Positions 35,141-43,491 of a stretch of DNA of 64,000 bases are shown here, in pieces. How positions within the stretch are numbered: the first letter of the stretch is position 1; the number at the start of each line of letters is the position of its first letter. This DNA comes from Microbacterium croceum. Its GTDB lineage: Bacteria; Actinomycetota; Actinomycetes; Actinomycetales; Microbacteriaceae. Where the stretch lies: the NCBI RefSeq assembly GCF_023091245.1, contig NZ_JAHWXN010000001.1:2728001-2792000 (forward strand), written 5' to 3'. The position numbers were made by a program, and so were the translations under genes. The notes beneath the pieces were generated by a model. That model did not search any database. It was not told where the DNA came from and was given only the letters and a program-made list of their open reading frames with translations.

Positions 35141-36001
35141 ATGGCACTCTCACGCGCCGAGTGGCACCTCAGGGAGATCGCCCATCAAGAGCGAGCGGAT
35201 GCACTGACGGCAGACCATCGAGCGCGCTCGCAGCGCGGCGAGAAGCACCCCGTCTGGGACTTCCTGTTCACGTACTACAGCTACAAGCCCGCGCAGCTGC
35301 GGCGCTGGCATCCCGGTGCCGGAGTCGAGCTGGAGGATGCCCCGGAGCGTACCGGGTGGCGATGGTACTCCCCCGGTGCCGCTGCCGGCGGCGTCGTGCC
35401 AGACGCGGCCTCGTTCGCCAGAGAGAAGGCCGACCTCGCGGGGCTGGTGGAGCGGATGCTCCGGCGCACGGCCTCCAGGCCGGGACAGTTCGGCTGCTTC
35501 GGGCTGCACGAGTGGGCGATGGTCTATCAGGCCGACGAACTGCGCCACTCGGTTCCCCTGCGGCTCGGGAAGGCCGGAACGGATGCCGTGGTCGAGAACC
35601 ACGACCTGCGCTGCACCCACTTCGACGCCTTCCGGTTCTTCACCCCGGAGGCCGTGCCACGCAACCGCACCGCGCTGACCCGTGAAGACCAGCCGCTGTT
35701 CGAGCAGCCCGGATGCCTGCACGCCGGAATGGACCTGTACAAGTGGGCGACGAAGCTCGGACCTCTCGTGCGCGGTGAGCTGCTGCTGGACGCATTCGAG
35801 CTCGCGCGGGACATCCGCCTGCTCGACATGGAGGCCGCGCCCTACGATCTCTCCCCCTGGGGAGTCACCCCGGTGCCGATCGAGACCGCCGAGGGAAAGG
35901 CCGAGTACGTGCGTCGGCAGCGGGTCTTCGCCGACCGTGGCGCTGCCCTGCGCACGGCGCTGCTGGAGTCGTGGCTCGGCACCCCGGTCAGCGCGACCTG
36001 A
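35141..36001 (+). CDS. Conserved actinobacterial protein often named 3-methyladenine DNA glycosylase
   Basis: A 286-residue protein starting MALSRAEWHLREIAHQER, with HPVWDFLFTYYSYKPAQLRRWHPG and FGCFGLHEWAMVY as its most characteristic blocks and HAGMDLYKWATKLGP and PYDLSPWGVTPVPIET further on. Actinobacterial proteins of this kind are commonly labelled 3-methyladenine DNA glycosylase, but I see no helix-hairpin-helix or other known glycosylase motif, so the name should be treated as provisional. The ATG follows the upstream stop by one base. Its stop is 4 bp from that of the convergent GH3 gene. Confidence 0.6.
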   Translation: MALSRAEWHLREIAHQERADALTADHRARSQRGEKHPVWDFLFTYYSYKPAQLRRWHPGAGVELEDAPERTGWRWYSPGAAAGGVVPDAASFAREKADLAGLVERMLRRTASRPGQFGCFGLHEWAMVYQADELRHSVPLRLGKAGTDAVVENHDLRCTHFDAFRFFTPEAVPRNRTALTREDQPLFEQPGCLHAGMDLYKWATKLGPLVRGELLLDAFELARDIRLLDMEAAPYDLSPWGVTPVPIETAEGKAEYVRRQRVFADRGAALRTALLESWLGTPVSAT

Positions 36002-36005
36002 CGAC

Positions 36006-37214
36006 TCAGTCCGCGGGTGCGCAGTCGGGACACACCGTCCACGCGGAGGTCGCCGACGACAGCTGCAGCCGCAATGCCATGACGCGGGTGGCCGCATCTT
36101 CCAGCCGCTCCGGCGGAAGAGCCCCGGCATCGACCGCCGCAGCGATCGCCGCGGCCATCTGACCGGCCGTCTCTCTCGTCGAGCCGGCGATCATCAGCAC
36201 CAGATCGTTCCCCGCCGAGACGGCAGTGACGGCGTTGGCGATCGGGTCGGCATACGCGGGCACGCCCGACGACGTCAGCATGCCGAGGTCGTCAGTCACG
36301 GCGACGCCGTCGAACCCCAGCTGCTCACGAGCGATCTCGTGCCAGGTCGCCGACATCGACGCGGGTGCTGCATCGACCGCGGTGTACGCCAGGTGGCCGA
36401 ACATCAGCAACGATGCTCCGGCGTCGATTCCCGCGGCGAACGGCACGGCGTCGGCAGCCCGCCACTCCTCGACGCCCATCCCGGTGGAGGGGATCGCGTG
36501 ATGCGAGTCTCCGGGGGCGGCACCATGGCCGGGGAAGTGCTTGAGGGTAGACCCGAGGAACTGCTCCTGCACGGTCGTCGCGGCCGCGACGCGTTCCGCG
36601 GCACCCGCCGGATCCGTCCCCAGCGCACGCCCGTAGATGAACGAACCCGGGTCGGCGGTGACATCGGCGACGGTGCCGAAGTTCACCGTGATCCCCGCGC
36701 GGGCGACCAACGAGCCTCGCGCGGCGAACCCCGCGGCAGTGTCGCTGACGGGCAGATCCTTGAGCGTCGTGGATGCCGGGTAGTCATCCCCGACGAGCCG
36801 AGAGACGATGCCGCCCTCCTGGTCGACCGCGACCAGGGGTGGAAACGCAGGGTCGACCGCGAGCGCGGCCGTGAGCGTCTGCAGCTCGACTTCAGAGGCC
36901 GGGATGTTGGTACCCATCAGGATGAAACCCCCGAGACCGCTTTCCATGTAGGCGTGCAGATCTGCGGGGTCCGTGCCGGCGACATGCCCCATCACGATGC
37001 TCGCCGCCTGCTCGGCGGTGGTCATCTGCGCCACGATCTCGGCCGCGCGCGCTGAAGGCCCTGTGCTCGGTGTCGATGCCGCGGCGGTCGCCACACGGGG
37101 CGCCGTGCTGGCGAGCGCGGCAGCCGGAGCCGACGCCGCAGCCAGCACGACGAGCCCCAGGCCCGCCGCCACCACTGCACGCCGCCCGTTCACACTTCCC
37201 GCCCGCCCGCTCAT
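36006..37214 (-). CDS. Exported GH3 beta-N-acetylhexosaminidase (NagZ-like)
   Basis: A 402-residue glycoside hydrolase family 3 protein that probably removes N-acetylglucosamine from muropeptides or chitin-type fragments. It has an N-terminal signal with twin arginines (NGRRAVVAAG) ending near AALA, then the NagZ hallmark KHFPGHGAAPGDSHH (the His/Asp loop acting as acid/base) and nucleophile Asp in VTDDLGM. In many bacteria NagZ is cytosolic; here the signal suggests action outside the membrane, on cell wall or environmental substrate. The ATG at 37214 is chosen over an upstream extension into the neighbouring gene. It lies 11 bp after the SDR-like gene. Confidence 0.88.
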   Translation of the reverse strand: MSGRAGSVNGRRAVVAAGLGLVVLAAASAPAAALASTAPRVATAAASTPSTGPSARAAEIVAQMTTAEQAASIVMGHVAGTDPADLHAYMESGLGGFILMGTNIPASEVELQTLTAALAVDPAFPPLVAVDQEGGIVSRLVGDDYPASTTLKDLPVSDTAAGFAARGSLVARAGITVNFGTVADVTADPGSFIYGRALGTDPAGAAERVAAATTVQEQFLGSTLKHFPGHGAAPGDSHHAIPSTGMGVEEWRAADAVPFAAGIDAGASLLMFGHLAYTAVDAAPASMSATWHEIAREQLGFDGVAVTDDLGMLTSSGVPAYADPIANAVTAVSAGNDLVLMIAGSTRETAGQMAAAIAAAVDAGALPPERLEDAATRVMALRLQLSSATSAWTVCPDCAPAD

Positions 37215-37225
37215 CGGAGACCCGA

Positions 37226-37882
37226 TCAACAGCCGATCGCGTCGGCGATGGGCTCGGAGGACTCGGCATCTCCGTTGCCGAAGCGGATGGTGCGACCGAT
37301 CGTGCAGGGCTCGACCAGCGCGGCAGCGATCACCGCGGCCACATCCGCGCGCGCGACGGCCCCGCGCCCATCCGGGTCGATCTGGATCCGCCCGGTCGGC
37401 TCGTCGAAGGTCAGCGTGCCCGGAGCGAGGATCGTACCGTCGAGCGACCGGCTGCGCAGATGCTCGTCCGCCGCCCACTTGGCATCGGCGTAGGCGAAGA
37501 AGGAGTCCTCCGGCGGCACGCCATGGTCGGCCGTGGAGCCGAGCCAGGACACCATCACGTAGCGACGCACACCTGCTCGCCCGCTCGCGTCCATGGAGCG
37601 GATCGCCGCATCGCGGTCGACGGCGTAGGTGCGCTCCGGCGAGCCCCCTCCGGCTCCCGCAGACCACACCACGGCATCGTGGCCGCGGATGACGTCGGCG
37701 ATCGCATCGACATTCATCTGCTCGACGTCGGCCACGAGAGCCTTCGCCCCGCCCGCCTCCACCTCCTCGGTGTGTGCTGGATTGCGGATGATCGCCGTCA
37801 CCTCGTCGCCACGTGCTACCAGGAGCGGTGCAAGAAGCAGGGCGATACGGCCGTGTCCACCGAACACGATGATGCGGGACAT
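37226..37882 (-). CDS. NAD(P)-binding SDR-like protein
   Basis: A 218-residue Rossmann-fold protein of the atypical short-chain dehydrogenase (NmrA/YwnB-like) group. The dinucleotide motif is a variant, VFGGHGRIALLLAPLL, with HGR where GxxG is usual; DAVVWSAGAGG is the NAG-like strand and YADAKWAADEHLR includes the YxxxK pair typical of SDR enzymes. Substrate unknown; related proteins reduce flavin or act as redox sensors. GAGGAGG precedes the ATG. It is followed 11 bp later by the GH3 gene. Confidence 0.82.
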   Translation of the reverse strand: MSRIIVFGGHGRIALLLAPLLVARGDEVTAIIRNPAHTEEVEAGGAKALVADVEQMNVDAIADVIRGHDAVVWSAGAGGGSPERTYAVDRDAAIRSMDASGRAGVRRYVMVSWLGSTADHGVPPEDSFFAYADAKWAADEHLRSRSLDGTILAPGTLTFDEPTGRIQIDPDGRGAVARADVAAVIAAALVEPCTIGRTIRFGNGDAESSEPIADAIGC

Positions 37883-37911
37883 GGTTCCTCCTCTGTGTGT
37901 CCTGCTGGATC

Positions 37912-38439
37912 TCAGCGGGGCGTCTGCGAGCTGTCGATGACGAAGGCCTGCGGGTGGCCGGGCAGGTAGCGCACGACGACCGGTTCCCCCGTCGGGATGT
38001 ACGCGTCGCGGTCGGGGTACACCGCGGGCGTGAAGAAGTTGCTCTCCAGCGTGTACTCCACGCCGTCGGCCGTCGTGAAGGTGACCCAGTCGCCGTCCAT
38101 GGTGGCCGTCGTCGGGCGGCCGTTGTCGTAGATGTAGGCGCGAGTCACGGGGACACCGGTCAGACTCAGGATCCCGATCACGAGCGCCCCGAGCATCACG
38201 ACGGCGAGGATCCGGAAGACGATTCGCTGCACGCGCCCCACGATCTGCCCGCGCGGCCGATCCTGCGCCCTCAGCAGACTCTCCCGCTCACGGATCTCCC
38301 GCAGTCGACCGCCGGATGTCGCTCCCCCGGCCGACATCGCGAACAGGCCCAGAATCGAGAACCCGGCGATGAACACCATGGTGTAGCCGTGCGCGGCAGG
38401 GAAGTTGAGCAGCCAGAACACCGAGTCCATCGGATTCAT
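37912..38439 (-). CDS. Membrane protein with DUF3592-like extracellular domain
   Basis: A 175-residue protein with two membrane helices (about residues 10-37 and 70-95) separated by a charged loop with GRLREIRERESLLRAQDRPRG, then a beta-rich C-terminal domain (TTATMDGDWVTFTTADGVEYTL ... VVVRYLPGHPQAFVIDS, shown in part) resembling DUF3592. The ATG overlaps the stop of the partner gene (ATGA), so both are made together. Function unknown; the pair may form a membrane complex. Confidence 0.65.
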   Translation of the reverse strand: MNPMDSVFWLLNFPAAHGYTMVFIAGFSILGLFAMSAGGATSGGRLREIRERESLLRAQDRPRGQIVGRVQRIVFRILAVVMLGALVIGILSLTGVPVTRAYIYDNGRPTTATMDGDWVTFTTADGVEYTLESNFFTPAVYPDRDAYIPTGEPVVVRYLPGHPQAFVIDSSQTPR

Positions 38440-39227
38440 CGCGCCGCCTCCTTCTCGATCGTGATCGCGATCGTCTGCGGATCCTCGCGCCGGTAGAACG
38501 CCCAGATGGGAGCGCCGACCTGGAGTCGCGTTATCGCCTCGGGGTACACGAAGACGGTCGTCTCGGCCTCCCAGGTCGCCATGCCTTCCGGAGCCATCAG
38601 CACCCGAAGGGCGAGCTCGCTCTGCCCCTCGCGGCGCTGGCCGGTCGGACGCACCTCCAGGACGGATGCCGGCACCTGCGTGCCCGTGGTGCGCGCTCTG
38701 ACCTGCCGCGGATCGATGAGGCCACGCTCGATCCGCCACGCGATCAGCGCATCGGACACCGCAGGGTCGTTGGGATCGGCGAGCTCGACGATGTCCTGGT
38801 CCGCAAGACTGTACTTCACAGCCAGCGGCTGGCCGACCTGAAGCGCACCGAGGTCGCTCGGCTCTACGAGCATCCTCAACTGCGCGATGAACTCCTGCTC
38901 GGCACGCGGAGTCACCCGGATGAACAGGTCGTACTGCGGAACGTCGTTGACGGTGAGACCCGTACGCGAGACCTCGACGATGCGACCGACGCCGATCTGG
39001 GCTTCACCGCGCACCTTCTTGCGGCGCCCCAGACCCGACATGGTGCCGCCGAACGTCAACAGCAACCCCCATGCGACGCCGATCATGATCGGAGCGCCCA
39101 GCGTGTCCTCGCCGGAGAACGGCAGGATCGACTCGCGCTGGTTCACCCCGAACAGCCCCTCGCCCACCCAGATGAGGAGCCACACCGAGAGCACGAGCCA
39201 GATGATCGTGAAGACGACGCGAAGCAT
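38436..39227 (-). CDS. Hypothetical membrane protein with two beta-rich repeats
   Basis: A 263-residue protein: N-terminal helix LRVVFTIIWLVLSVWLLIW, a second helix near residue 50, then two related beta-rich segments of about 90 residues (one starting GVGRIVEVSRTGLTVNDVPQY, the other ASVLEVRPTGQRREGQSE), each ending in a VGQPLAVKY / VGAPIWAFY type strand. This internal duplication and the DUF3592-like partner downstream suggest a membrane-anchored structural or sensing protein. TACGCT lies 6 bp before the ATG. I do not recognise a named family with certainty. Confidence 0.62.
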   Translation of the reverse strand: MLRVVFTIIWLVLSVWLLIWVGEGLFGVNQRESILPFSGEDTLGAPIMIGVAWGLLLTFGGTMSGLGRRKKVRGEAQIGVGRIVEVSRTGLTVNDVPQYDLFIRVTPRAEQEFIAQLRMLVEPSDLGALQVGQPLAVKYSLADQDIVELADPNDPAVSDALIAWRIERGLIDPRQVRARTTGTQVPASVLEVRPTGQRREGQSELALRVLMAPEGMATWEAETTVFVYPEAITRLQVGAPIWAFYRREDPQTIAITIEKEAAR

Positions 39228-39233
39228 TCCTTC

Positions 39234-39239
39234 AGCGTA
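39234..39239 (-). promoter_or_regulatory. Leaderless-type -10 element
   Basis: On the minus strand TACGCT is followed by 6 bp (GAAGGA) and the ATG at 39227. The GAAGGA could also act as a ribosome site, so leaderless use is less certain here. Confidence 0.4.
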
Positions 39240-39290
39240 CCGACGGCACCCGACGCCCGCGCTTCAGGCTTCGACGCGTGCGGTGTCGTC

Positions 39291-40360
39291 TCAGGAGCCG
39301 GCCACCATCGCAGGCAGTGCGGCCAGAGCGCGCTGCACGCCCTTCGCGGCAGACCGCCCCGCGCGATTCGCGCCGATCGTGCTGGCGGACGGCCCGTATC
39401 CCACCAGCTGGATGCGCGGATCCTGCACCGCAGTGGTGCCACGCCCATCGCGATCGAGCTGGATGCCTCCCGCAGAGCTGCGCAGATGCAGCGGCGCCAG
39501 GTGACTGATCGCCGGGCGGAACCCGGTCGCCCAGAGGATCACATCGACTCGTTCGAACGAACCGTCCGCCCACCGCACACCGTCCGGCTCGATGCGCGCG
39601 AACATCGGTCGCCGAGAGGCATACGCACCGAGCCTCTCGGCGGCGCGCTCCTGCGGCCGCAGCATGAGTCCGGTGACGCTCACCACACTCTGCGGAGGAA
39701 CCCCTGCGCCACCCGCTGCTCCACCAGGGCGACCGCCGCAGCTCCCGCCTCCGGCGTGAAGTCATCGGTCCGCCAGATCGGCTCACGCCGGGTCGCCCAG
39801 ACGGTGTCGGTGAGCGGGGCGAGCGCGCCGAGGAACTGCACAGCAGATGCGCCGCCGCCCACCACCAGCACACGTTTGCCGAGGAAGTGATCCGGCCCGG
39901 GATAGTCGACCGTGTGCAGCTGCTCGCCCAGGAAGGTCTCCATACCCGGGTAATGCGGCAGGAACGGGTGCGTCCATGTGCCGGTCGCGTTCACGAGAGT
40001 GCGCGCCCGCCACTCCCGCTCCCCTGCGCGCACGACGAGCGTCCCGTCCTCGTCATCGACGCGCTCGACAGCCACCGGCCGGATGACCGGCAGGGCGTGG
40101 GCACGCTCGTAGGCGGCGAAGTACTCCGGGACGGCGACGTTCGCGCGCTCTCCGTCACGCGGCGGTGGAGTGTCTCCCGGCAGTTCGGCCACGCCGTGCA
40201 CATCGCGCATCGTGAGGGCATCCCAGCGGTGCCGCCACGCGCCCCCTGGCTCCGCGTCCGCATCCAGCACGACGTGCGAGATGCCGAGACGCGCCAGATG
40301 GTACGACGACGAGAGCCCGGCTTGTCCTGCGCCGATCACGATGCTGTCGAGGATGCTCAC
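39291..40360 (-). pseudogene. Flavin-containing monooxygenase-like gene broken by a one-base frameshift
   Basis: Two partial frames together encode one FAD/NADPH oxidoreductase of the flavin monooxygenase type. The first (from the ATG at 40360) has the FAD motif VIGAGQAGLSSSYHLA, the NADPH motif VVGGGASAVQFLG and the linker ATGTWTHP; it stops at 39680 after ...QRVAQGFLRRVW. The second (39291-39686) continues with SVTGLMLRPQERAAERLG and ILWATGFRPAISHL, the conserved ATGF motif. One extra G in the four-G run (C run at 39701-39704 on the plus strand) would restore a continuous AQGVPPQSVVSVTG. Either a recent inactivating deletion or a homopolymer read error. Confidence 0.85.
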
Positions 40361-40421
40361 GTCTGGGTGAACGCGAGCGGGGGCGCGGTTGTTCCAGCCC
40401 GCAACGGTCGGCGAACGAAGA

Positions 40422-40862
40422 TCAAAGCTCGATCTCGTAGTGGGTGAACCCGGTATGCGATGCGACCCGGTCGTACAGGCGGCGCGCGGTCGCGTTGCCG
40501 TCCTGCGTGAGCCAGTAGACCTTCTCGCACCCCTGCTGCTCCGCCCAGGCGCGCACGTGCGCGATCAATGCCCGACCGGTTCCCGCACCACGCGTGCTCG
40601 GATCGACGAACAGATCCTCCAGATAGCAGTACTCGGATGCGCTCCACGTGGAGGGGTGCGTCAGCCAGTGCACCAGTCCGATCGCCGTGCCGTCGTCGTC
40701 GCGCGCGATCGCTCCGTGCACCCCGTCATCGGCGGTGATCCGACGGAAGGTCTCGCGTGTCACGTGTGCCGGCACCTCGGACTCGTAGAACCGGAGATAG
40801 CCGTCCCACAGCTCGGACCACTCGTCGAAGTCCTCGGGGCGGATGGGCTGGATGCTCGTCAT
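40422..40862 (-). CDS. GNAT family N-acetyltransferase
   Basis: A 146-residue acetyltransferase that transfers acetyl from acetyl-CoA to an amine. The core strand YLEDLFVDPSTRGAGTGRALIAHV holds the acetyl-CoA pyrophosphate loop (RGAGTG), followed by GCEKVYWLTQDGNATARRLYDRV, the usual last helix and strand. The substrate cannot be told; the sequence resembles diamine/amino-acid acetyltransferases of the YhdJ/ArgA-like single-domain type. TAGGCT lies 6 bp before the ATG. Confidence 0.87.
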   Translation of the reverse strand: MTSIQPIRPEDFDEWSELWDGYLRFYESEVPAHVTRETFRRITADDGVHGAIARDDDGTAIGLVHWLTHPSTWSASEYCYLEDLFVDPSTRGAGTGRALIAHVRAWAEQQGCEKVYWLTQDGNATARRLYDRVASHTGFTHYEIEL

Positions 40863-40868
40863 GCGCTC

Positions 40869-40874
40869 AGCCTA
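40869..40874 (-). promoter_or_regulatory. Leaderless-type -10 element of GNAT gene
   Basis: On the minus strand TAGGCT is followed by GAGCGC and the ATG at 40862, identical in layout to the holA element. Confidence 0.5.
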
Positions 40875-40905
40875 GAGTGCGGCACGCCCGGGAGGTCGGC
40901 GCCGA

Positions 40906-40933
40906 TTGGTGTTCGCGTCGATTCGTGTAGTAC
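40906..40933 (+). promoter_or_regulatory. Candidate tRNA-Ala promoter
   Basis: TTGGTG (40906-40911) and TAGTAC (40928-40933) with 16 bp between them, 39 bp before the mature tRNA. The -10 match is weak, so this is tentative. Confidence 0.35.
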
Positions 40934-40972
40934 TCTTTTCGAGTTGCCCCGCGGTACGAAAGGGCAGCGTGA

Positions 40973-41045
40973 GGGCCTGTGGCGCAGCTGGTAGCGCACC
41001 TGCATGGCATGCAGGGGGTCAGGGGTTCGAGTCCCCTCAGGTCCA
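40973..41045 (+). tRNA. tRNA-Ala (anticodon GGC)
   Basis: A 73-nt cloverleaf: acceptor GGGCCTG pairs with CAGGTCC, the D stem is GCGC/GCGC, the anticodon stem CCTGC/GCAGG encloses loop ATGGCAT with anticodon GGC (reads GCC and GCU alanine codons), and the T arm is AGGGG TTCGAGT CCCCT. The discriminator base is A and CCA is not encoded. The gene stands alone and is followed at once by a U-rich terminator. A region of accessory-looking genes follows. Confidence 0.97.
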
Positions 41046-41049
41046 CAAC

Positions 41050-41075
41050 AAACCCCTGGTCATCCAGGGGTTTTT
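41050..41075 (+). terminator. Rho-independent terminator of tRNA-Ala
   Basis: Ten-bp stem AAACCCCTGG / CCAGGGGTTT with a 4-nt loop, ending in a run of five T. It starts 5 bp after the tRNA and is the clearest intrinsic terminator in the window. Confidence 0.9.
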
Positions 41076-41412
41076 GTGGTTCTGCGGGACCTGGTTCCCG
41101 GCGACTCTCGATCTACTCGCGACTTACGACACGTCGCGACCACGCCCAGCGGCAAGCGACGACGAACGTCCAGCGTGACTGTGATCCGCAGGTTGGTGTC
41201 GACCGCGTCGGTTGCCTCTCGAGGTTGTCCGCTGCGGCCACGCCGCTGCTGTAGCGTGCGCCTGGTCGCCATGCGTCGAGATTCCACGGTGACGTGAACG
41301 GTGCGATATCAACGTCGCACCGCAGATGGTTGCGGACCTGCCACGCCGCGGACTGGATACCTCGGACATCACCCGAACACCTGATACTTGGGACACGGGT
41401 AAGTTCTTCAAG
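41076..41412. other. Intergenic region downstream of tRNA-Ala
   Basis: About 340 bp without a convincing gene; no open frame with good codon bias or a ribosome site. It holds an 8-bp-arm inverted repeat (listed separately). No copy of the tRNA 3' end was seen here, so no attachment site can be claimed. It may be decayed insert DNA. Confidence 0.35.
41299..41322. repeat. Inverted repeat upstream of the DUF2087 gene
   Basis: Arms CGGTGCGA (41299-41306) and TCGCACCG (41315-41322) around an 8-bp AT-richer centre. It lies 90 bp before the chosen ATG of the DUF2087-type regulator, so it may be an operator, though a transcript hairpin is equally possible. Confidence 0.4.
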
Positions 41413-41964
41413 ATGGAATCATCGCACCAATGGCGGCCTGTGATCGCGGTCCTCGCGAACCCGGAGACACGACGCGTCGCGGCGGAGCTGATGCTGGGTC
41501 GCACGCTTGAGGACGCCACAGCGGAGCTCTCTCGCTCGAAGCGTCGCCGGGTGACGGAGGCGATCGAGAACAGCGGAATGGTTCTGCCCGGCACTCAGAT
41601 GTTCGCGCCTGGCGTGTTTCGGTCGATCCTCGAGTCGAATCCGATCCCCCAGCGCGTAGGCGTCGAGAGGTTCGTCGATGGAAAGCGAATCAGGCAGTAC
41701 CCGGCGAACCTCGAGGAACGAGGACAGCTGCTCGCGTGGGTGGCACGCAGCGTCTTCGCGACGGGAGACGTCCTCACCGAACGCGAAGTGAACCGCAGAC
41801 TCCTCGAGTACTCAGAGGATGTCGCCGTGCTGCGTCGATACCTCGTCGACTACCAACTCCTCGAACGCCGTTCGGACGGCACCGAGTATGCGCTGACGGG
41901 GAGCGGGCCGGTGTTGACCCTCGAAGACCCTCAAGAGACGACGGATCCCGACCGTCGTCCCTGA
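41413..41964 (+). CDS. DUF2087 domain protein, probable regulator
   Basis: A 183-residue protein. The N-terminal part (MESSHQWRPVIAVLANPETRRVAAELML) looks like a winged-helix ArsR-like segment, and the C-terminal part (GQLLAWVARSVFATGDVLTEREVNRRLLEY ... AVLRRYLVDYQLLER) matches the DUF2087 domain, which is usually attached to helix-turn-helix domains. The ATG at 41413 is preferred to the frame's earlier ATG at 41326 because the similar part begins there; the ribosome site is weak and TAAGTT lies 7 bp before it. Target genes unknown. Quoted segments are shortened from the family consensus blocks. Confidence 0.68.
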   Translation: MESSHQWRPVIAVLANPETRRVAAELMLGRTLEDATAELSRSKRRRVTEAIENSGMVLPGTQMFAPGVFRSILESNPIPQRVGVERFVDGKRIRQYPANLEERGQLLAWVARSVFATGDVLTEREVNRRLLEYSEDVAVLRRYLVDYQLLERRSDGTEYALTGSGPVLTLEDPQETTDPDRRP

Positions 41965-42019
41965 CGCACCAGAATGGCATCGTCGCGACGAGCGAGCTCG
42001 GACGCGAGCGCACCCCGAG

Positions 42020-42565
42020 CTACGCGACAGTGACGCGGTCGGGGCGAAGTGCTCTCCAGACTCGCGCGCCGATGAGGAACGCGATCGTGACGATGAAGGC
42101 AGGAACCCCGAGCCACGCCCATTGACTGGTCCACCCGATCCCGACGCTGTCGGGTGTCCAGAACGCCTCGACCTGGACGAACAGGAAGTATGCTTGCGCG
42201 CGCGCCGACGCGGTGCTCTCAACGGCAGCGAGCATTCCGCCGACGAACGACAGGAACAGCGCCCAGTAGATGAGCAGGGCAGTTCCCGCGGTGATGATGC
42301 CGATCGACCACAGGGGCCGCAGCGTGTCATCGTCCGCGTACTGTGCGGCGAGAGCGCGCGGCGATCCCAGATCGCGGAGAGCGCTGGACAGCTTCCGATG
42401 ATCCGACAGAAGCTCCGCTCGCAGCGAATCCACGGCTACTCGACGCTCTGCGCCCGGCAGAGCCCCCTCGAGGTGCCAGTCCACCCGGACCAGGAAGCTC
42501 TCGATCCTGAGGCGCTCCAGCCAGGTGCGCGCCCGGTACTGCACCTCACGGGATGCGTCACTCAT
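42020..42565 (-). CDS. PadR-associated membrane protein (HAAS-type)
   Basis: A 181-residue protein: an N-terminal cytoplasmic helical domain (residues about 15-80, with AERRVAVDSLRAELLSDHRKL and LGSPRALAAQYADD) resembling the HAAS/DUF1700 domain, then three hydrophobic helices. Genes of this kind regularly sit beside PadR regulators, and here it overlaps the PadR gene by 8 bp. The pair may sense envelope state or a hydrophobic compound, but no transporter accompanies it. Confidence 0.72.
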   Translation of the reverse strand: MSDASREVQYRARTWLERLRIESFLVRVDWHLEGALPGAERRVAVDSLRAELLSDHRKLSSALRDLGSPRALAAQYADDDTLRPLWSIGIITAGTALLIYWALFLSFVGGMLAAVESTASARAQAYFLFVQVEAFWTPDSVGIGWTSQWAWLGVPAFIVTIAFLIGARVWRALRPDRVTVA

Positions 42566-42908
42566 GATTCAGCCCCTCCATGAAACGTATGTTGTCGATG
42601 ACATCGGAGACGACTCTCCACTGCCCGCTGGCGTAATCGCGGGCATCCCGCCCGGCGGAGCTGATCGCGAAGTACTTGCGAGGCGGACCGTCCGGAGAGG
42701 GAGCCATCCGCGTGGTCACCAGACCGTCTCGTTCGAGTCGGGTGAGCACCGGATAGATCAATCCCGTGGTCACCTCGAGTCCCTCGTCAGACAGCCGCTC
42801 GACGAGCTCGTATCCGTACGACTCCCTCGCCTCGACCATCGTGAGGATCAGCAGCGGAAGCGCAGCACGCACTACCTGCGCATCCTGACGGGCCTGTATC
42901 CGAGACAT
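42558..42908 (-). CDS. PadR family transcriptional regulator
   Basis: A 116-residue repressor with the PadR winged helix-turn-helix: LPLLILTMVEARESYGYELVERL at the N-terminus and LIYPVLTRLERDGLVTTR as the recognition helix and wing. It lacks the long C-terminal dimerisation domain, as in the short PadR-s2 class. The start overlaps an AT-rich inverted repeat (42909-42931) that is a likely self-regulating operator. The downstream gene encodes its usual membrane partner. Confidence 0.9.
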   Translation of the reverse strand: MSRIQARQDAQVVRAALPLLILTMVEARESYGYELVERLSDEGLEVTTGLIYPVLTRLERDGLVTTRMAPSPDGPPRKYFAISSAGRDARDYASGQWRVVSDVIDNIRFMEGLNHE

Positions 42909-42931
42909 GCTATTACTGAAACATAAATAGC
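42909..42931. promoter_or_regulatory. Candidate PadR operator
   Basis: GCTATT and AATAGC arms separated by 11 bp of AT-rich DNA, directly before the padR-type ATG. Its base composition stands out sharply from the flanking sequence. The site overlaps the likely -10 region. Confidence 0.5.
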
Positions 42932-42990
42932 CACAGGGCGCAAGTGCAGAAGAGTCTCGGCGACCCGACCGATGTCGCGCAACGACAACG

Positions 42991-43482
42991 TCAGGTCAAC
43001 GCGGCGCTCAGGGCGGCAGCCACCAGGCCCAGAACCACGACCAGAAGCACGATGGCGAATCCTCGTCCCGACCTGGACGCCGCGAAGAGGGCCACGCGTT
43101 CGACGTCGCGGCTCCTCCAGTGCTCTGCGATCTCCGCGGAGAGCGGAGCATCTGGCTGCGACAAGACGGCGACAAGACGACCGACGTCGCCGACCCAGCG
43201 GCAGGCGACCGGGTCCGTCAACGGCAGTGTCTTCCGGGCGATCACGTAGATCCGCCCCGCGTCGACCTCGACGCCGATGTGGAGCGGATGTTGCGCGGCG
43301 TGGCGAGCCGAGGGCTGGCTCCACACGTCTCCGCGCTTCGTGACGATGGTCATCGACGGCACCATGGACGGAGGATCCAGCGCGACGTAGCTCGAGCTGT
43401 GCTCCACCATCGAGCGCGCCATGCTCCGCTCGAAGCGATAGGTGCCCACCGCCAGCCCGGGGAGCTCGACGCGGTCGTCCAA
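42991..43482 (-). CDS. Hypothetical C-terminally anchored membrane protein
   Basis: A 163-residue protein with a soluble N-terminal part and one hydrophobic helix at the end (IVLLVVVLGLVAAALSAAL). No family is recognised. The start at 43482 is a TTG with no clear ribosome site and is doubtful; a later start is possible. It lies upstream of padR in the same direction but 82 bp away, and next to a possible gene remnant on the opposite strand. Orphan-like, consistent with accessory DNA. Confidence 0.45.
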   Translation of the reverse strand: MDDRVELPGLAVGTYRFERSMARSMVEHSSSYVALDPPSMVPSMTIVTKRGDVWSQPSARHAAQHPLHIGVEVDAGRIYVIARKTLPLTDPVACRWVGDVGRLVAVLSQPDAPLSAEIAEHWRSRDVERVALFAASRSGRGFAIVLLVVVLGLVAAALSAALT

Positions 43483-43491
43483 TCGATATGG

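Noticed and set aside
39680..39704. Programmed frameshift in the flavin monooxygenase gene
   Set aside because: There is no slippery heptamer, stimulatory hairpin or known family precedent. A simple one-base loss in a G run explains it better.
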